Assembly: GCA_963750295.1 (NCBI GenBank)
Contig: CAVVPY010000001.1
Location: 1,302,001 to 1,366,000, forward strand
Reading direction: 5' to 3'
From: CAVVPY01 sp963750295
GTDB lineage: Bacteria; Actinomycetota; Actinomycetes; Mycobacteriales; Jatrophihabitantaceae
DNA: 64,000 bases
The notes beneath the pieces were generated by a model, which saw only the letters and a list, made by a program, of their open reading frames with translations, was not told the origin of the DNA and did not search any database. Made by a program: the position numbers and the translations under genes. This document shows, piece after piece, positions 20,293-29,441 of the stretch; positions within the stretch are counted from its first letter, which is position 1; the number at the start of each line of letters is the position of its first letter.

Positions 20293-22770
20293 TCATCCGC
20301 GCAGGCGCGCTCCGGTGCGCTCGCCAGCGGCGGCGACCGCGTCATCGCGCATCGCGGTCGCCTCGTCCAGGGTCAGCGTGCGGTCGGGCGCGCGGAAGCG
20401 CAGTGCGTAGGCCAGCGACTTCATGCCGGTTCCGAGGCGTTCGGCATCGGTGTAGACGTCGAAGAGCCGCACCGATTCGAGCAGCTCCCCCGCTCCGCCA
20501 CGCAGCGCGGCCTCGACGTCGGCGGCCGCCACCGCGTCGGGCACCACCAGGGCAACGTCCAACAGCACCGGTGGGAACGGGGACAGGACAGGTCCGCGCG
20601 CAGGATCCGGCGGGGTGAACGCGTCCACGTCCAGTTCCATCGCGCAGGTGCGCTCGGGCAGGCCGAGGGCCTCGACGGTGCGCGGATGCAGCTCCCCTGC
20701 ATGCCCCACGACCGTGCCGTCGAGCAGCAGCTCGGCACAGCGGCCGGGGTGCCACGGCGCGAGCCGCGCGGGTCGAGCGACGAGGTGCGTCCGGGCGCTG
20801 CGCGCGACCTGCTGGGCCGCTTCGACCGCGTCCGCCCAACTAGCGGCTCGAGCACCGCCCCACCAACCGGCCCGCTCGAGATCGCCGCACAGGACGGCGG
20901 CGACGCGGTGCGGCTGGGCGGGGACGGCTGCGTACAGCGCAGCGATCTGCACGTCGGTGGGGCGCCGGTCCACCCCGAGTACGGGCGGCGGCGTGGCGTT
21001 CGGGCCGGGCAGGAACACCAACCCGCTCTCGAAGATCGCCCCGTCACGCGAGCCACGGCCGATGTTGCGCAACAGGGTGGCCAGCAGGCCCGGCAGCAGC
21101 GACGTGCGCAGGTCCGGGTCGGTGTCCGAGAGGGGATTCACGATGCGCAACGCCCGGCGCCGCGGATCGTCAGCTGCGTAGCCGAGCGCGTCGTAGCTGG
21201 TGGGCGACACGAACGGGTAGCTCAGCGTCTCGACGAAACCGGCCGCGGCAAGAGCACGCGACATCACCCGGCGCAGTGCCTGCGCCGGCGTGAGCCCGTG
21301 GCCGGAGGGCGGGAGCGGCAGGACCGAGGGCAGCCGGTCGTAGCCGGCCAGGCGGACCACCTCCTCGATCAGGTCCGCCGGCTGCAGCAGATCCGGCCGC
21401 CACGTCGGCGGGCGTACCTGCAGCACGTCGGTGCCGGCGACCTCGCAGCCGACCGCACGCAAGTGCGCGATCACCTCCTCGCCCGAGATGGGCATCCCGG
21501 CGAGCGTCGCGGCGCGGGAGGCACGCATCGCGATCAGCGGTGGCGGGGTCGGTGACCCCACGACGGTGTACCCGGGCGCGGCAGCAGCGCCGCCGTGCTC
21601 GACTAGCAGGTCGACGCAGCGCTGCAAGGCGACGCCGGCGATCTCAGGATCGACGCCGCGCTCGAACCGGCGCGAGGCCTCGCTGGGCAGCTTGTGACGG
21701 CGCGCCGTGCGCGCGATCGAACCGGGCTCCCAGTGCGCGGCCTCGAGCACGATGTCGGTGGTGCCGGCATGGATCTCGGTGGTCTCACCACCCATCGTCC
21801 CGGCCAGCGCGATCGCACCGCTGTCGTCGGTGACCACCAGATCGTCCGGATCCAGCGCGCGGACCACACCGTCGAGCGTGGTCAGCCGCTCCCCCGGACG
21901 TGCTCGCCGCACCCCGATCGACCCGGCCAGGCGCGCGCGGTCGAAGGCGTGCAGCGGCTGGCCGGTCTCGAGCATCACGTAGTTGGTGACGTCCACGGGG
22001 AGTGAGATCGCCCGCATGCCACTCTGGCGCAGACGCTGCGCCATCCAGTCCGGCGTGGACGCGGACGGGTCCAGACCGGTGACGACCCGGGCGGAGAAGC
22101 GGTCGCAGCCGACCGGGTCCTCGACCCGTACGGCGTGTGCGCCGCCGTCGACCGGCGGGAGGTCCGGCATCAGGTCGTGGAAGCTCACCCCGAGCGCGGC
22201 AGCCGCCTCACGGGCCAGGCCGCGGATCGACAGGCAGTAGCCGCGATCGGTCGTGACCGCGATGTCGAGGACACCCTCGCGCAACCCGAGCGCGTCGAGC
22301 GCGTCGGCGCCGGGCTTCGCCGAGTCCGGCGGCAACACCAGGATGCCCTCGTGGTCGGTGCCGATGCCCAACTCACGGACCGAACAGATCATGCCGTCCG
22401 ACACGTGGCCGTAGGTCTTGCGCGCTGCGATCGCGAACCCACCCGGCAGCACGGCACCGGGCAGCGCAACGACGACCAGGTCGTTGACCGCGAAGTTGGC
22501 CGCACCGCAGACGATCCCGCGCGGTTCGCCGTCGACGTCGGGTGAGCCGACGTCCACCGAACACCACCGGATCGTCTTGCCGTTCTTCTGTGGCTCGTCG
22601 TCGAAGGACAGCACCCGGCCGACCAGAAGTGGACCGGACAGCCCGTCCGCACCGGATTCGACGCGCTCGACCTCCATCCCGACGCGCAGCAACGCATCAC
22701 CGAGTTCATGCGCGGTGATGCCGGCCGGCAGGTCGACGAGTTCAGCCAGCCAACTCAGTGGAGCGCGCAC
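20293..22770 (-). CDS. pheT: Phenylalanyl-tRNA synthetase beta subunit
   Basis: The large subunit of the alpha2-beta2 PheRS, involved in tRNA binding and editing. The 825 residues show the N-terminal PheT start MRAPLSWLAELVDLP and a tRNA-binding domain at about 40-150 (LLVGRVLSF...NGKTIRWCSVDVG...IVCGAANF). B3/B4 editing and B5 domains follow, and a C-terminal FDX-ACB anticodon domain (FPPVLLDVALVVPDAVAAADVEAAL...SLAYALRFRAPDRTLTLDEA). GTG 22770 starts one base after the pheS stop. Confidence 0.97.
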   Translation of the reverse strand: MRAPLSWLAELVDLPAGITAHELGDALLRVGMEVERVESGADGLSGPLLVGRVLSFDDEPQKNGKTIRWCSVDVGSPDVDGEPRGIVCGAANFAVNDLVVVALPGAVLPGGFAIAARKTYGHVSDGMICSVRELGIGTDHEGILVLPPDSAKPGADALDALGLREGVLDIAVTTDRGYCLSIRGLAREAAAALGVSFHDLMPDLPPVDGGAHAVRVEDPVGCDRFSARVVTGLDPSASTPDWMAQRLRQSGMRAISLPVDVTNYVMLETGQPLHAFDRARLAGSIGVRRARPGERLTTLDGVVRALDPDDLVVTDDSGAIALAGTMGGETTEIHAGTTDIVLEAAHWEPGSIARTARRHKLPSEASRRFERGVDPEIAGVALQRCVDLLVEHGGAAAAPGYTVVGSPTPPPLIAMRASRAATLAGMPISGEEVIAHLRAVGCEVAGTDVLQVRPPTWRPDLLQPADLIEEVVRLAGYDRLPSVLPLPPSGHGLTPAQALRRVMSRALAAAGFVETLSYPFVSPTSYDALGYAADDPRRRALRIVNPLSDTDPDLRTSLLPGLLATLLRNIGRGSRDGAIFESGLVFLPGPNATPPPVLGVDRRPTDVQIAALYAAVPAQPHRVAAVLCGDLERAGWWGGARAASWADAVEAAQQVARSARTHLVARPARLAPWHPGRCAELLLDGTVVGHAGELHPRTVEALGLPERTCAMELDVDAFTPPDPARGPVLSPFPPVLLDVALVVPDAVAAADVEAALRGGAGELLESVRLFDVYTDAERLGTGMKSLAYALRFRAPDRTLTLDEATAMRDDAVAAAGERTGARLRG

Positions 22771-22771
22771 G

Positions 22772-23875
22772 CTAGCCTTCCATCCCGAACGCGAGCGAGA
22801 AGCGGATGTCGCCCTCGACGATGTCGCGCATGTCCTCGACGCCGTTGCGGAACATCAGGCTGCGCTCGATACCCATACCGAACGCGAAGCCGGTGTAGCG
22901 ATCCGGGTCGATACCGCAGGCCACGAGGACGCGCGGGTTGACCATGCCGCAGCCGCCCCACTCGATCCAGCCCTCACTGCTGCACGTGCGGCACGGGCGA
23001 TCGAGGTTGCCCACCGACTCGCCACGGCAGACGAAGCAGACCAGGTCCATCTCGGCGCTCGGCTCGGTGAACGGAAAGTAGTGCGGGCGCAGCCGGGTGC
23101 GGATGCCCTCACCGAACATCGCCTCGGCCATGTGGTCGAGCGTCCCCTTGAGGTTGGCCATCGTGATGCCCTCGTCGATGACGAGGCCTTCCAACTGGTG
23201 GAACACCGGGGTGTGGGTGGCGTCCAACTCGTCGGTCCGGAAGGTCTTTCCGGGGCACACGACGTAGATCGGCGGTTCACGCTCGAGCATCACCCGGATC
23301 TGGACGGGCGAGGTCTGGGTGCGCAGGACCAGACCGGAGTCGGCGGACTCGACGAAGAAGGTGTCCGACAGCTCGCGCGACGGGTGGTCCGGCGGGGTGT
23401 TCAGGGCGTCGAAGTTGAGCCACGCCGCCTCCACCTCCGGGCCTTCGGCGACCTCGTAGCCCATCGCGATGAAGATGTCGGCGAGCCGTTCCTGGATCGT
23501 GGTGAGCGGGTGCCGGGCTCCGGGCAGCCGCCGGTCGGTCGGGACGGTGACGTCGACGGCCTCGGCGACGAGTACGGAGGCGTCCCGTTCGTCGCCGAGC
23601 ACGGTTTCGCGCGCCTGCCACGCGGCGCGGACGTGACCACGCGCCGCGCCGACCCGCTGCCCCGCGGCCTTGCGGGCGGCCGGCGGCAGGGCGCCGATCT
23701 CACGGTTGGCCAGCGCGAGCGGCGATCGGTCGCCGTCGTGGGCGACCCGGGCAGCCTTCAGTTCATCGAGCGTCCCCGCCTCGGCGAACGCGGTAAGGGC
23801 GGCAGCCAGGGCGGCGTCGATCGCCTCCTGCTGCAGCGTGGCCACCTCGACGGGGTCGAAGCTCGGGTTGGACAT
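22772..23875 (-). CDS. pheS: Phenylalanyl-tRNA synthetase alpha subunit
   Basis: The catalytic class II subunit of PheRS, 367 residues. After an N-terminal coiled-coil region (to about 90) come motif 1 (HPLTTIQERLADIFIAMGYEVAEGPEVE), motif 2 (GKTFRTDELDATHTPVFHQLEG) and motif 3 (GFAFGMGIERSLMFR). A CVCR/CRTC cysteine cluster (LVCFVCRGE...CRTCSSEGW) before the GGCGM segment is a zinc-like elaboration seen in part of the family. The ATG at 23875 lies 6 bases after a TAAGCT -10 element, which suggests leaderless initiation. Confidence 0.97.
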   Translation of the reverse strand: MSNPSFDPVEVATLQQEAIDAALAAALTAFAEAGTLDELKAARVAHDGDRSPLALANREIGALPPAARKAAGQRVGAARGHVRAAWQARETVLGDERDASVLVAEAVDVTVPTDRRLPGARHPLTTIQERLADIFIAMGYEVAEGPEVEAAWLNFDALNTPPDHPSRELSDTFFVESADSGLVLRTQTSPVQIRVMLEREPPIYVVCPGKTFRTDELDATHTPVFHQLEGLVIDEGITMANLKGTLDHMAEAMFGEGIRTRLRPHYFPFTEPSAEMDLVCFVCRGESVGNLDRPCRTCSSEGWIEWGGCGMVNPRVLVACGIDPDRYTGFAFGMGIERSLMFRNGVEDMRDIVEGDIRFSLAFGMEG

Positions 23876-23881
23876 GCGGCC

Positions 23882-23911
23882 AGCTTATTGGCCCGCGGCC
23901 TACGCTTTGTC
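23882..23911 (-). promoter_or_regulatory. Candidate pheST promoter
   Basis: GACAAA (23911-23906), 18 bases, TAAGCT (23887-23882), then 6 bases to the pheS ATG. The 82-base gap leaves no room for a T-box or a leader peptide. Confidence 0.5.
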
Positions 23912-23957
23912 CGCGTGTCTGGCGCGCCGCGCCGCCCGGGCGCGGACAATCGCTCGA

Positions 23958-24359
23958 ATGCAGAGGCGAACCCGCTGGTGGGTGACCGGGGCGGTGGTCG
24001 TGGTGGCCGCGGCAGCGACGACCACCGCGGTCGTCTACTCCCGGTCCGATCATCCCCGGGGCCTGGCCAGCCCGCAGCGTGCGGCCGCGCGGTTCGTCAC
24101 CGCCGTCAACGACGGCGACAAGGAGGCCGCGGTCGCCGTCGCGTGCGCCGCGTTCGCCGACCAAGCACGTGCCGCCGCCCACACGGGCGGCGAGAACGGG
24201 ATCGATTTCACGATGGGAGCGGTCGAGCGGACGGGCACCTCGGCAGCGATCGCCGAGGTCACCCAGCGCCTGGACCTGCAGGGCGGTCCGCAACGTGTGA
24301 CGCTCGTGCTCGAGCTGGCCGGCGCGGACGGCCGGTGGCTGGTCTGCGGCCAGCACTGA
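23958..24359 (+). CDS. Small membrane-anchored protein, possibly NTF2-like fold
   Basis: A 133-residue protein with a short basic start (MQRRTRWW), one hydrophobic segment (VTGAVVVVAAAATTTAVVY, residues 9-27) and an outside domain (SPQRAAARFVTAVNDGDKEAAVAVACAAFADQ...). The pattern of an A-A-R-F-V-T-A-V-N-D-G-D helix followed by beta strands (TLVLELAGADGRWLVCGQH) is reminiscent of lumazine-binding or DUF4878 NTF2-like lipoproteins and anchors. No lipobox Cys is seen at the N-terminus. It is divergent from pheS and convergent with the subtilase gene. Function is unknown. Confidence 0.75.
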   Translation: MQRRTRWWVTGAVVVVAAAATTTAVVYSRSDHPRGLASPQRAAARFVTAVNDGDKEAAVAVACAAFADQARAAAHTGGENGIDFTMGAVERTGTSAAIAEVTQRLDLQGGPQRVTLVLELAGADGRWLVCGQH

Positions 24360-24400
24360 CCGCACCGACAGCACCGACAGCACCGGTCCCGGACACACGA

Positions 24401-24432
24401 ACGCGGGGCCGGTCGGATGACCGGCCCCGCGT
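24401..24432. terminator. Hairpin between convergent genes, probable bidirectional terminator
   Basis: A perfect stem (ACGCGGGGCCGGTC with GACCGGCCCCGCGT, loop GGAT) lies between the ends of the small membrane protein and the subtilase gene. U-runs are poor on both sides, so termination would rest on the very stable stem. Confidence 0.65.
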
Positions 24433-24441
24433 CGCGTGCAG

Positions 24442-27400
24442 TTACTGGTTGACGGTCAGGGTGTCCTGGACCGCCGTCGTCCCCTTGATAGCCGGGGTGG
24501 TCAAGCTGGTGACCAGCTTGAACACGCCCGCTGTCCTACTCGACGCGGCATAGTCGAAGCTCACCGCACCCCCCGCACTCGGCGGCGAGGTCTGGATCGA
24601 GTAGTCCGTGTCCGAGCTCGGCGCCGGAATGTTGACGCCACTCGTCCCGGTCCGGTTCTCGGCGCCGTAGGACGCCGGCTGGCCGTTGGTGCCACCCAGG
24701 GTCCCGTAGGCGAAGGACGTGCCTTCCGTCCCGCCGAGCGTGATCCACACCTCGAACGAACTCTCCGGGCCGGTTCCCCCACCCTGATACGCGCGGATGT
24801 GGTCGTAGTCGATCACCAGGAAGTCGTTCACGCCGTCGGTGAGGATTGCCACCCGCAGGAACCCGCCACCTGAGGCCGGATCGAAGCTGAGATCAGTCCA
24901 GTACGGAGCGATCACATTGTTCGGCCGGGTGGTGTCGGGGAACGTCTGCGGGTTACAGCAGTCGTTGTCCGCCGAAGTGCCACCACCGATCACGACATAG
25001 CCGTTCGAGTCGACCCCCACGCTGCCGTAGGGCTCGCCCCCGTAGAGGAACGTCGGCACCGAGAAGTTCGTGATCGTCTCGTCACCGACCCCTGGTGTCG
25101 GCGCGATGCCGAAGGCGCTCAAGGGCAGGTACCCGCCGGCGGGGCTGCCGCCGGGCGTGATCGAGTCGATCGTCGGTGGCAGCGAAGCACCCAACGTGCC
25201 GTCCCAGCGTGCGCCGTACGCCGTCCGATGTGCCGGTGCCGAGACATCGGTGACGGCAACCTCGGACGGCGTCGTCACCTTGATCGTGGCGTCAACCGCG
25301 ACCGGAGCGTTGTTCTGTGCCGCCACGGTGCAGTACGCCTTCTCGCCGCGCAGCACGTTCGTCGGATCGCAGCTCTGCGAAAGGTCGACCGAGGCCTGCT
25401 TCTTGTTCACCACGACGGGCAGGACCGCGTCGTTTGCGGTGGACGAACGTGGCCGGATCGTCATCGACGCGAAGTGCCAGCCGTCCGGCAGTCCGGTCCC
25501 GTCGATAAGCAGCTTGATCCGCTGCTGGCGGTTCGGGGCGAGCGTGAACGTGCTCGGAGTTGCGGTGATCGTCAGACCGTCCGGGGTCCGCGTGGTCACG
25601 TCGAACGTCTGCGTTCGCGCGGACACGTTGCGTGCGGTCCGGTAGGTCTTGACCGCGCCGGGCAGCGGATCGACATTGATGCTCGGCACGTTCAGGTCGA
25701 CCCGGTTCATCGGGTCGGACGCGCTGTCGTAGTACGCCGAGGCCGGGACGTCGAAGGTGAGCGTCGGCGACACGGCTCGGTTTGCACGGATCGACCCCGC
25801 ACCGCGATCCCACGGCGTGGCCTGGCTGCCATCGGCATTCAGCACGTCCTGGACCGACGAGGTCATCAGCGCCGACTTGATCTGCCCTGGCGTCCAGGAC
25901 GGGTGTGCCGCCTTGACGAGGGCAGAGATACCGGCGCTGTGCGGGCTGGACATCGAGGTGCCCGCGATCGCCTGGTAGTACTGACCGGGCGGGCCGTGGA
26001 CGGTCGAGCCCGGGATCGGGGTCGGGGTGTTTCCGGCCAGGACCTGGACGCCAGGTGCGGTGACGTCGGGCTTGACGAAGTTGCCCAGCGGACCGCGTGA
26101 GCTGAACCCGGTCATGACGTCGCCCCGTACCCGCGCCTTCTGACCCTCGGTCCACGTGGCGCGCACGACTCGGTGGTCGGTCAGGAAGTTGACCAGCCGG
26201 CTGTTCGGGCCGTCGAGGTGAATGGCGGGAATCCAGTGGTTGTCGGTTTCGACGTCACTGCGGACGGCGTTGTAGAGGATGACGCCCGCCGCACCGCCTT
26301 GCATCGCGTTGTAGCCCTTGTCCACGCGCGCGTTACCGCCGCGCTGACACGCGACGACCTTGTTGTTCACCGAGCCGGGCGCGAACGGCGTCAGGCAGAA
26401 CGGCCCGCCGTCGTAGCCACGCACCCGATCGGCCAACAACACCCGCTTGTTGGACACGCCATCGGTCACCGTCGCGCCGATCTTGGCGAAGCGCGACCCG
26501 TCGTCGGCGGTCAGCACGAGCCGGGACTGGAACGCGCGATCGGAGGTCGACGCGCCGACCGTGGTCACCCACGGACCGGCGTGGTCCGCGGTGGCGGCAC
26601 CCGGGCCGGAGTTGCCGGCCGACGCACTCACACTGATGCCGGCCGCGTACGCGTCCAGGAATGCGAGCTCGACCGGGTCGGAGTAGGCCTGCGCTCCGCC
26701 GCTGATCGAGAAGTTGATCACGTCGACACCGTCTTCGATCGCCTGCTGGACGGCATTCACGGAGTCAGATCCGTAGCAACCGTCTTCCAGGCAGACGCGG
26801 TACATGATCACGGACGCGCCGGGCGCCATGCCGCTGATCGGACCGCGGTCGACGCCGAGCAGGTCGGCGTGCGCGACGGCGTCACCGGCTGCGGTGGTGC
26901 TCGTGTGGCTTCCGTGTCCGTCGGAGTCGCGTGCGCTGCAGACGCCGGCCGGAATGTCGCAGTACTCGCCCGGCTCGATCGTCCCGAACGCGATGTTCGT
27001 GTCGAGGAAGGCGTACGCGCCGATCAGCTTGTTGTTGCACGAGAACGCGGGGCCGAGGTCGGGGTCGGTGCCGTCACCGAACTCGCAACCCCATGGGCCG
27101 CCGGCCGGGGTGGGCATGCCGGTGTCGCGCAGCATCGGGTGCTCGGGCCAGATACCGGTGTCAAGCACACCGACGATGACGCCACGACCGGCGTTGGCCT
27201 TACCACCCAGGCTCGGCCACACCTTGCTCGCGCCGACGAACTTCGTGCTGTCGTTGCCGACCGAGGCATCGGCAGGGGCGGCGAGGGGGTGGTTGACCGC
27301 ATCCCGCTGGACAGCAGCGACACCTTGAACCTTGAGCAGGTCCTTGGCCCGGTTGGCCGGCAGCCGGACGAGCAGGCCGCCGTACACGACGGTGAAGCTC

Positions 27401-27831
27401 CGCAGCACGCGTGCGGCCGGAACTGCTGCCCGGATGCGCTTGCTGGCGTCGGCCGAGACCGCATTCACGTGCTGGAGGTACGCCGCGACGCCCGGGTCGC
27501 TCTTGGCAAACGAACGGCCGGTGACCGATGGGCTGGTGGCGGCGTAGCCACGCACACCCCCCTTATAGCTCGCGGCGGGGTCGACGTCGAGCTTGACCAT
27601 GACGTTGGCCATCGACCGGTCGGTGCGCGCGAGTAGCCGCTTGTCGCTTCGAGCGAGCTGGCCGCTCACCGACTTCGCGGTGGTGATCGTCTTGCTGGTC
27701 AAGGACTTGTTCTTGACGGTCAGGTTGCGCGTCTGCGCCCCCGCGCTGCTCGTGGCAACGCTGGCGAGCCCGACGGTCAGCAGCGCGGCGCCGGCAATAC
27801 CGAGCGCGCGAGCCGTGATTCGCTGTCGCAT
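24442..27831 (-). CDS. Secreted subtilisin-like serine protease (S8), 1129 residues
   Basis: An exported protease. It has a signal peptide at residues 1 to about 32 ending SSAGAQ, an I9-type pro-domain region (about 70-175, VMVKLDV...VYGGLLVRLPANRAKDLL) and the S8 catalytic domain. The triad is Asp224 (VLDTGIWPEHP), His306 (DGHGSHTS) and Ser626 (GTSMSSPHSAG), with Asn407 (SASAGNSGPG) for the oxyanion hole. A PA domain is inserted at about 430-570. A C-terminal Fn3-like domain (about 690-800) and a further beta-rich module to 1129 (ITNFSVPTFLYGGEPYGSVGVDSNGYVVIGGG) follow. No LPxTG or C-terminal helix is seen, so it is probably released. A strong ribosome-binding site (GGAGAGGGAA) precedes ATG 27831. 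It sits between housekeeping blocks that adjoin in mycobacteria, so it is an insertion. Confidence 0.93.
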   Translation of the reverse strand: MRQRITARALGIAGAALLTVGLASVATSSAGAQTRNLTVKNKSLTSKTITTAKSVSGQLARSDKRLLARTDRSMANVMVKLDVDPAASYKGGVRGYAATSPSVTGRSFAKSDPGVAAYLQHVNAVSADASKRIRAAVPAARVLRSFTVVYGGLLVRLPANRAKDLLKVQGVAAVQRDAVNHPLAAPADASVGNDSTKFVGASKVWPSLGGKANAGRGVIVGVLDTGIWPEHPMLRDTGMPTPAGGPWGCEFGDGTDPDLGPAFSCNNKLIGAYAFLDTNIAFGTIEPGEYCDIPAGVCSARDSDGHGSHTSTTAAGDAVAHADLLGVDRGPISGMAPGASVIMYRVCLEDGCYGSDSVNAVQQAIEDGVDVINFSISGGAQAYSDPVELAFLDAYAAGISVSASAGNSGPGAATADHAGPWVTTVGASTSDRAFQSRLVLTADDGSRFAKIGATVTDGVSNKRVLLADRVRGYDGGPFCLTPFAPGSVNNKVVACQRGGNARVDKGYNAMQGGAAGVILYNAVRSDVETDNHWIPAIHLDGPNSRLVNFLTDHRVVRATWTEGQKARVRGDVMTGFSSRGPLGNFVKPDVTAPGVQVLAGNTPTPIPGSTVHGPPGQYYQAIAGTSMSSPHSAGISALVKAAHPSWTPGQIKSALMTSSVQDVLNADGSQATPWDRGAGSIRANRAVSPTLTFDVPASAYYDSASDPMNRVDLNVPSINVDPLPGAVKTYRTARNVSARTQTFDVTTRTPDGLTITATPSTFTLAPNRQQRIKLLIDGTGLPDGWHFASMTIRPRSSTANDAVLPVVVNKKQASVDLSQSCDPTNVLRGEKAYCTVAAQNNAPVAVDATIKVTTPSEVAVTDVSAPAHRTAYGARWDGTLGASLPPTIDSITPGGSPAGGYLPLSAFGIAPTPGVGDETITNFSVPTFLYGGEPYGSVGVDSNGYVVIGGGTSADNDCCNPQTFPDTTRPNNVIAPYWTDLSFDPASGGGFLRVAILTDGVNDFLVIDYDHIRAYQGGGTGPESSFEVWITLGGTEGTSFAYGTLGGTNGQPASYGAENRTGTSGVNIPAPSSDTDYSIQTSPPSAGGAVSFDYAASSRTAGVFKLVTSLTTPAIKGTTAVQDTLTVNQ

Positions 27832-27954
27832 GTGGCGGATTCCCTCTCCTCGATTGCACGCATCCGGGCCGCCGGGTCGGCGAGACGTGCGGATCGTGCC
27901 AAGCGGACGCTAACGCAGGGTTGAGAATTCGGAAAGAGCGATCGCACAATTTGC

Positions 27955-28722
27955 TCAAACGCGGTGTATACGAGCACTTGCATACAGGCAAACGGCGGCG
28001 GTGACCGCCAAGTTGAGGCTCTCGGCGCGGCCGTAGATGGGCACGCGGACGGTACGGTCGGCCATCGCGATCACCTCGTTCGGAAGGCCGTGCGCCTCGC
28101 TGCCGAACAGCCACATCGTCGGGTCGGCAAGCGTCCCGTCGGCGGCGAGATCGTCGAGCAGGTCCGTACCACGGCTTGTCGTCGCGAAGGTGGCGATGCC
28201 GGTCCGTCGTGCGGCACCGAGGACGTCCGCGGCCCGCTCTTCGAGGACGGGCAGGTGGAACAGGCTGCCCGCGGTGGCGCGCACCGCCTTGCCACCGTAG
28301 GCGTCGGCACCGCCGTCGAGGATCACCGCGTCCGCGCCGGCGGCATCTGCCGTCCGGATGACCGCGCCGAGATTCCCGGGATCGTTCGGATCGACGAGCA
28401 CTGCGAGCAGGCGCGGTCCACCCGAGAGAAGCTCGGCCAAGGACGGTTGGGTGAGGGCGCAGACGGCGACCAGGCCCTGCGGTGCGACGGTCTCGGACAG
28501 CTGGGCGGCGTCCTTCGCGCTGATCGTCTGGGCCCCCTCGACCAGGTCCGGGTGTCGCTCGGCGGCCTCGGCTGTGGCGAACAGTTCGAGCACGACACCG
28601 GCCTTGAGCGCCTCGCGGACGCCTTGCGCTCCCTCGACGAGGAAATGCCCGGCCTCGCGGCGCGCGGACCGTCTGGTCAGACGGCGCGCGGCCACGAGCC
28701 GGGCATTACGTGAGCTCAGCAC
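27955..28722 (-). CDS. TrmH/SpoU-family RNA 2'-O-methyltransferase
   Basis: A 255-residue SPOUT methyltransferase acting on rRNA or tRNA ribose. The N-terminal substrate-binding part (RREAGHFLVEGAQGVREAL) is followed by the knot motifs LVDPNDPGNLGAVIRTADAAGADAVIL, MWLFGSEAHGLPNEV and VRVPIYGRAESLNLAVTAAVCLY. Mycobacteria keep a gene of this kind (tsnR) directly after infC-rpmI-rplT, as here. The start is GTG 28722, 53 bases after the rplT stop. The exact methylation site is not predictable. Confidence 0.9.
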   Translation of the reverse strand: MLSSRNARLVAARRLTRRSARREAGHFLVEGAQGVREALKAGVVLELFATAEAAERHPDLVEGAQTISAKDAAQLSETVAPQGLVAVCALTQPSLAELLSGGPRLLAVLVDPNDPGNLGAVIRTADAAGADAVILDGGADAYGGKAVRATAGSLFHLPVLEERAADVLGAARRTGIATFATTSRGTDLLDDLAADGTLADPTMWLFGSEAHGLPNEVIAMADRTVRVPIYGRAESLNLAVTAAVCLYASARIHRV

Positions 28723-28775
28723 GTCCCTCGCCGATCCCGTGCAGTAACTACCTCACGATCATGGGTTGCGGAGTG

Positions 28776-29168
28776 TCAGGCTGCCGACGATGCGGCGCCG
28801 CCGATACCTTCTGCGAGTACCGCGTCCTTGGCCACCTTCGCCAGTGCGGCGAACGCGGTCGGGTCGTTGACTGCGAGGTCGGCGAGGACCTTGCGGTCAA
28901 CGGTCACCCCGGCCAGTCGCAGCCCCTGGATGAAGCGGTTGTAGGTGATGTCGTTCGCGCGGGCCGCCGCGTTGATGCGCGTGATCCACAGCTGGCGGAA
29001 GTCGCCCTTGCGGGCCTTCCGGTCGCGGTACTGGTAGGTCGCGGAGTGCAGCAGTTGCTCTTTGGCCTTGCGGTAGAGCCGCGAGCGCTGGCCCCGGTAT
29101 CCGGATGCCGCTTCGAGCGTTGTCCTGCGCTTCTTGTGGGCGTTTACTGCCCGCTTGACGCGTGCCAC
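28776..29168 (-). CDS. rplT: Ribosomal protein L20
   Basis: A 130-residue large-subunit protein, recognised by MARVKRAVNAHKKRRTTLE, GYRGQRSRLYRKAKEQLLH and RKGDFRQLWITRINAA. It has the usual core length plus an Ala-rich tail (GIGGAASSAA). The start is GTG. In other bacteria L20 represses its own operon by binding a leader; here the gap to rpmI is 67 bases and I see no obvious mimic. Confidence 0.98.
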   Translation of the reverse strand: MARVKRAVNAHKKRRTTLEAASGYRGQRSRLYRKAKEQLLHSATYQYRDRKARKGDFRQLWITRINAAARANDITYNRFIQGLRLAGVTVDRKVLADLAVNDPTAFAALAKVAKDAVLAEGIGGAASSAA

Positions 29169-29235
29169 GGTGTGTCCTTGATCAGTAGGGCCGGCCGGCG
29201 GGGCCGGGCGGCGAGGGGGTCGAGACGGGCCGGGG

Positions 29236-29430
29236 TCAGCGGCCGAGGAGCTTCTTCACACGCGGCACGTCGGCCGGCGCGATCTCGGTCGTTCCGGACA
29301 ACCGCCGGGTGAGCTTGGACGACTTGTGCTCCAGGTTGTGGCGCATACCGGCGCGCTGGCTGCGGAGCTTGCCGGAGCCGGTGATCTTCACGCGCTTCTT
29401 GATCCCGCTGTGTGTCTTGTTCTTAGGCAT
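29236..29430 (-). CDS. rpmI: Ribosomal protein L35
   Basis: A 64-residue protein beginning MPKNKTHSGIKKRVKITGSGKL and with KLTRRLSGTTEIAPADVPRVKKLLGR at the end, the full family length. It lies 11 bases after infC and is cotranscribed with infC and rplT. Confidence 0.98.
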   Translation of the reverse strand: MPKNKTHSGIKKRVKITGSGKLRSQRAGMRHNLEHKSSKLTRRLSGTTEIAPADVPRVKKLLGR

Positions 29431-29441
29431 TCGAGGGTGTC

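Noticed and set aside
23876..23957. T-box or leader-peptide attenuator before pheST
   Set aside because: The 82-base divergent gap holds a -10 element next to the start codon and no room for such a leader.
22418..24553. 711-residue plus-strand open frame
   Set aside because: Lies antisense to pheS and pheT, which are certain. Its composition (His/Arg/Asp rich, no domains) is that of a high-GC shadow frame.
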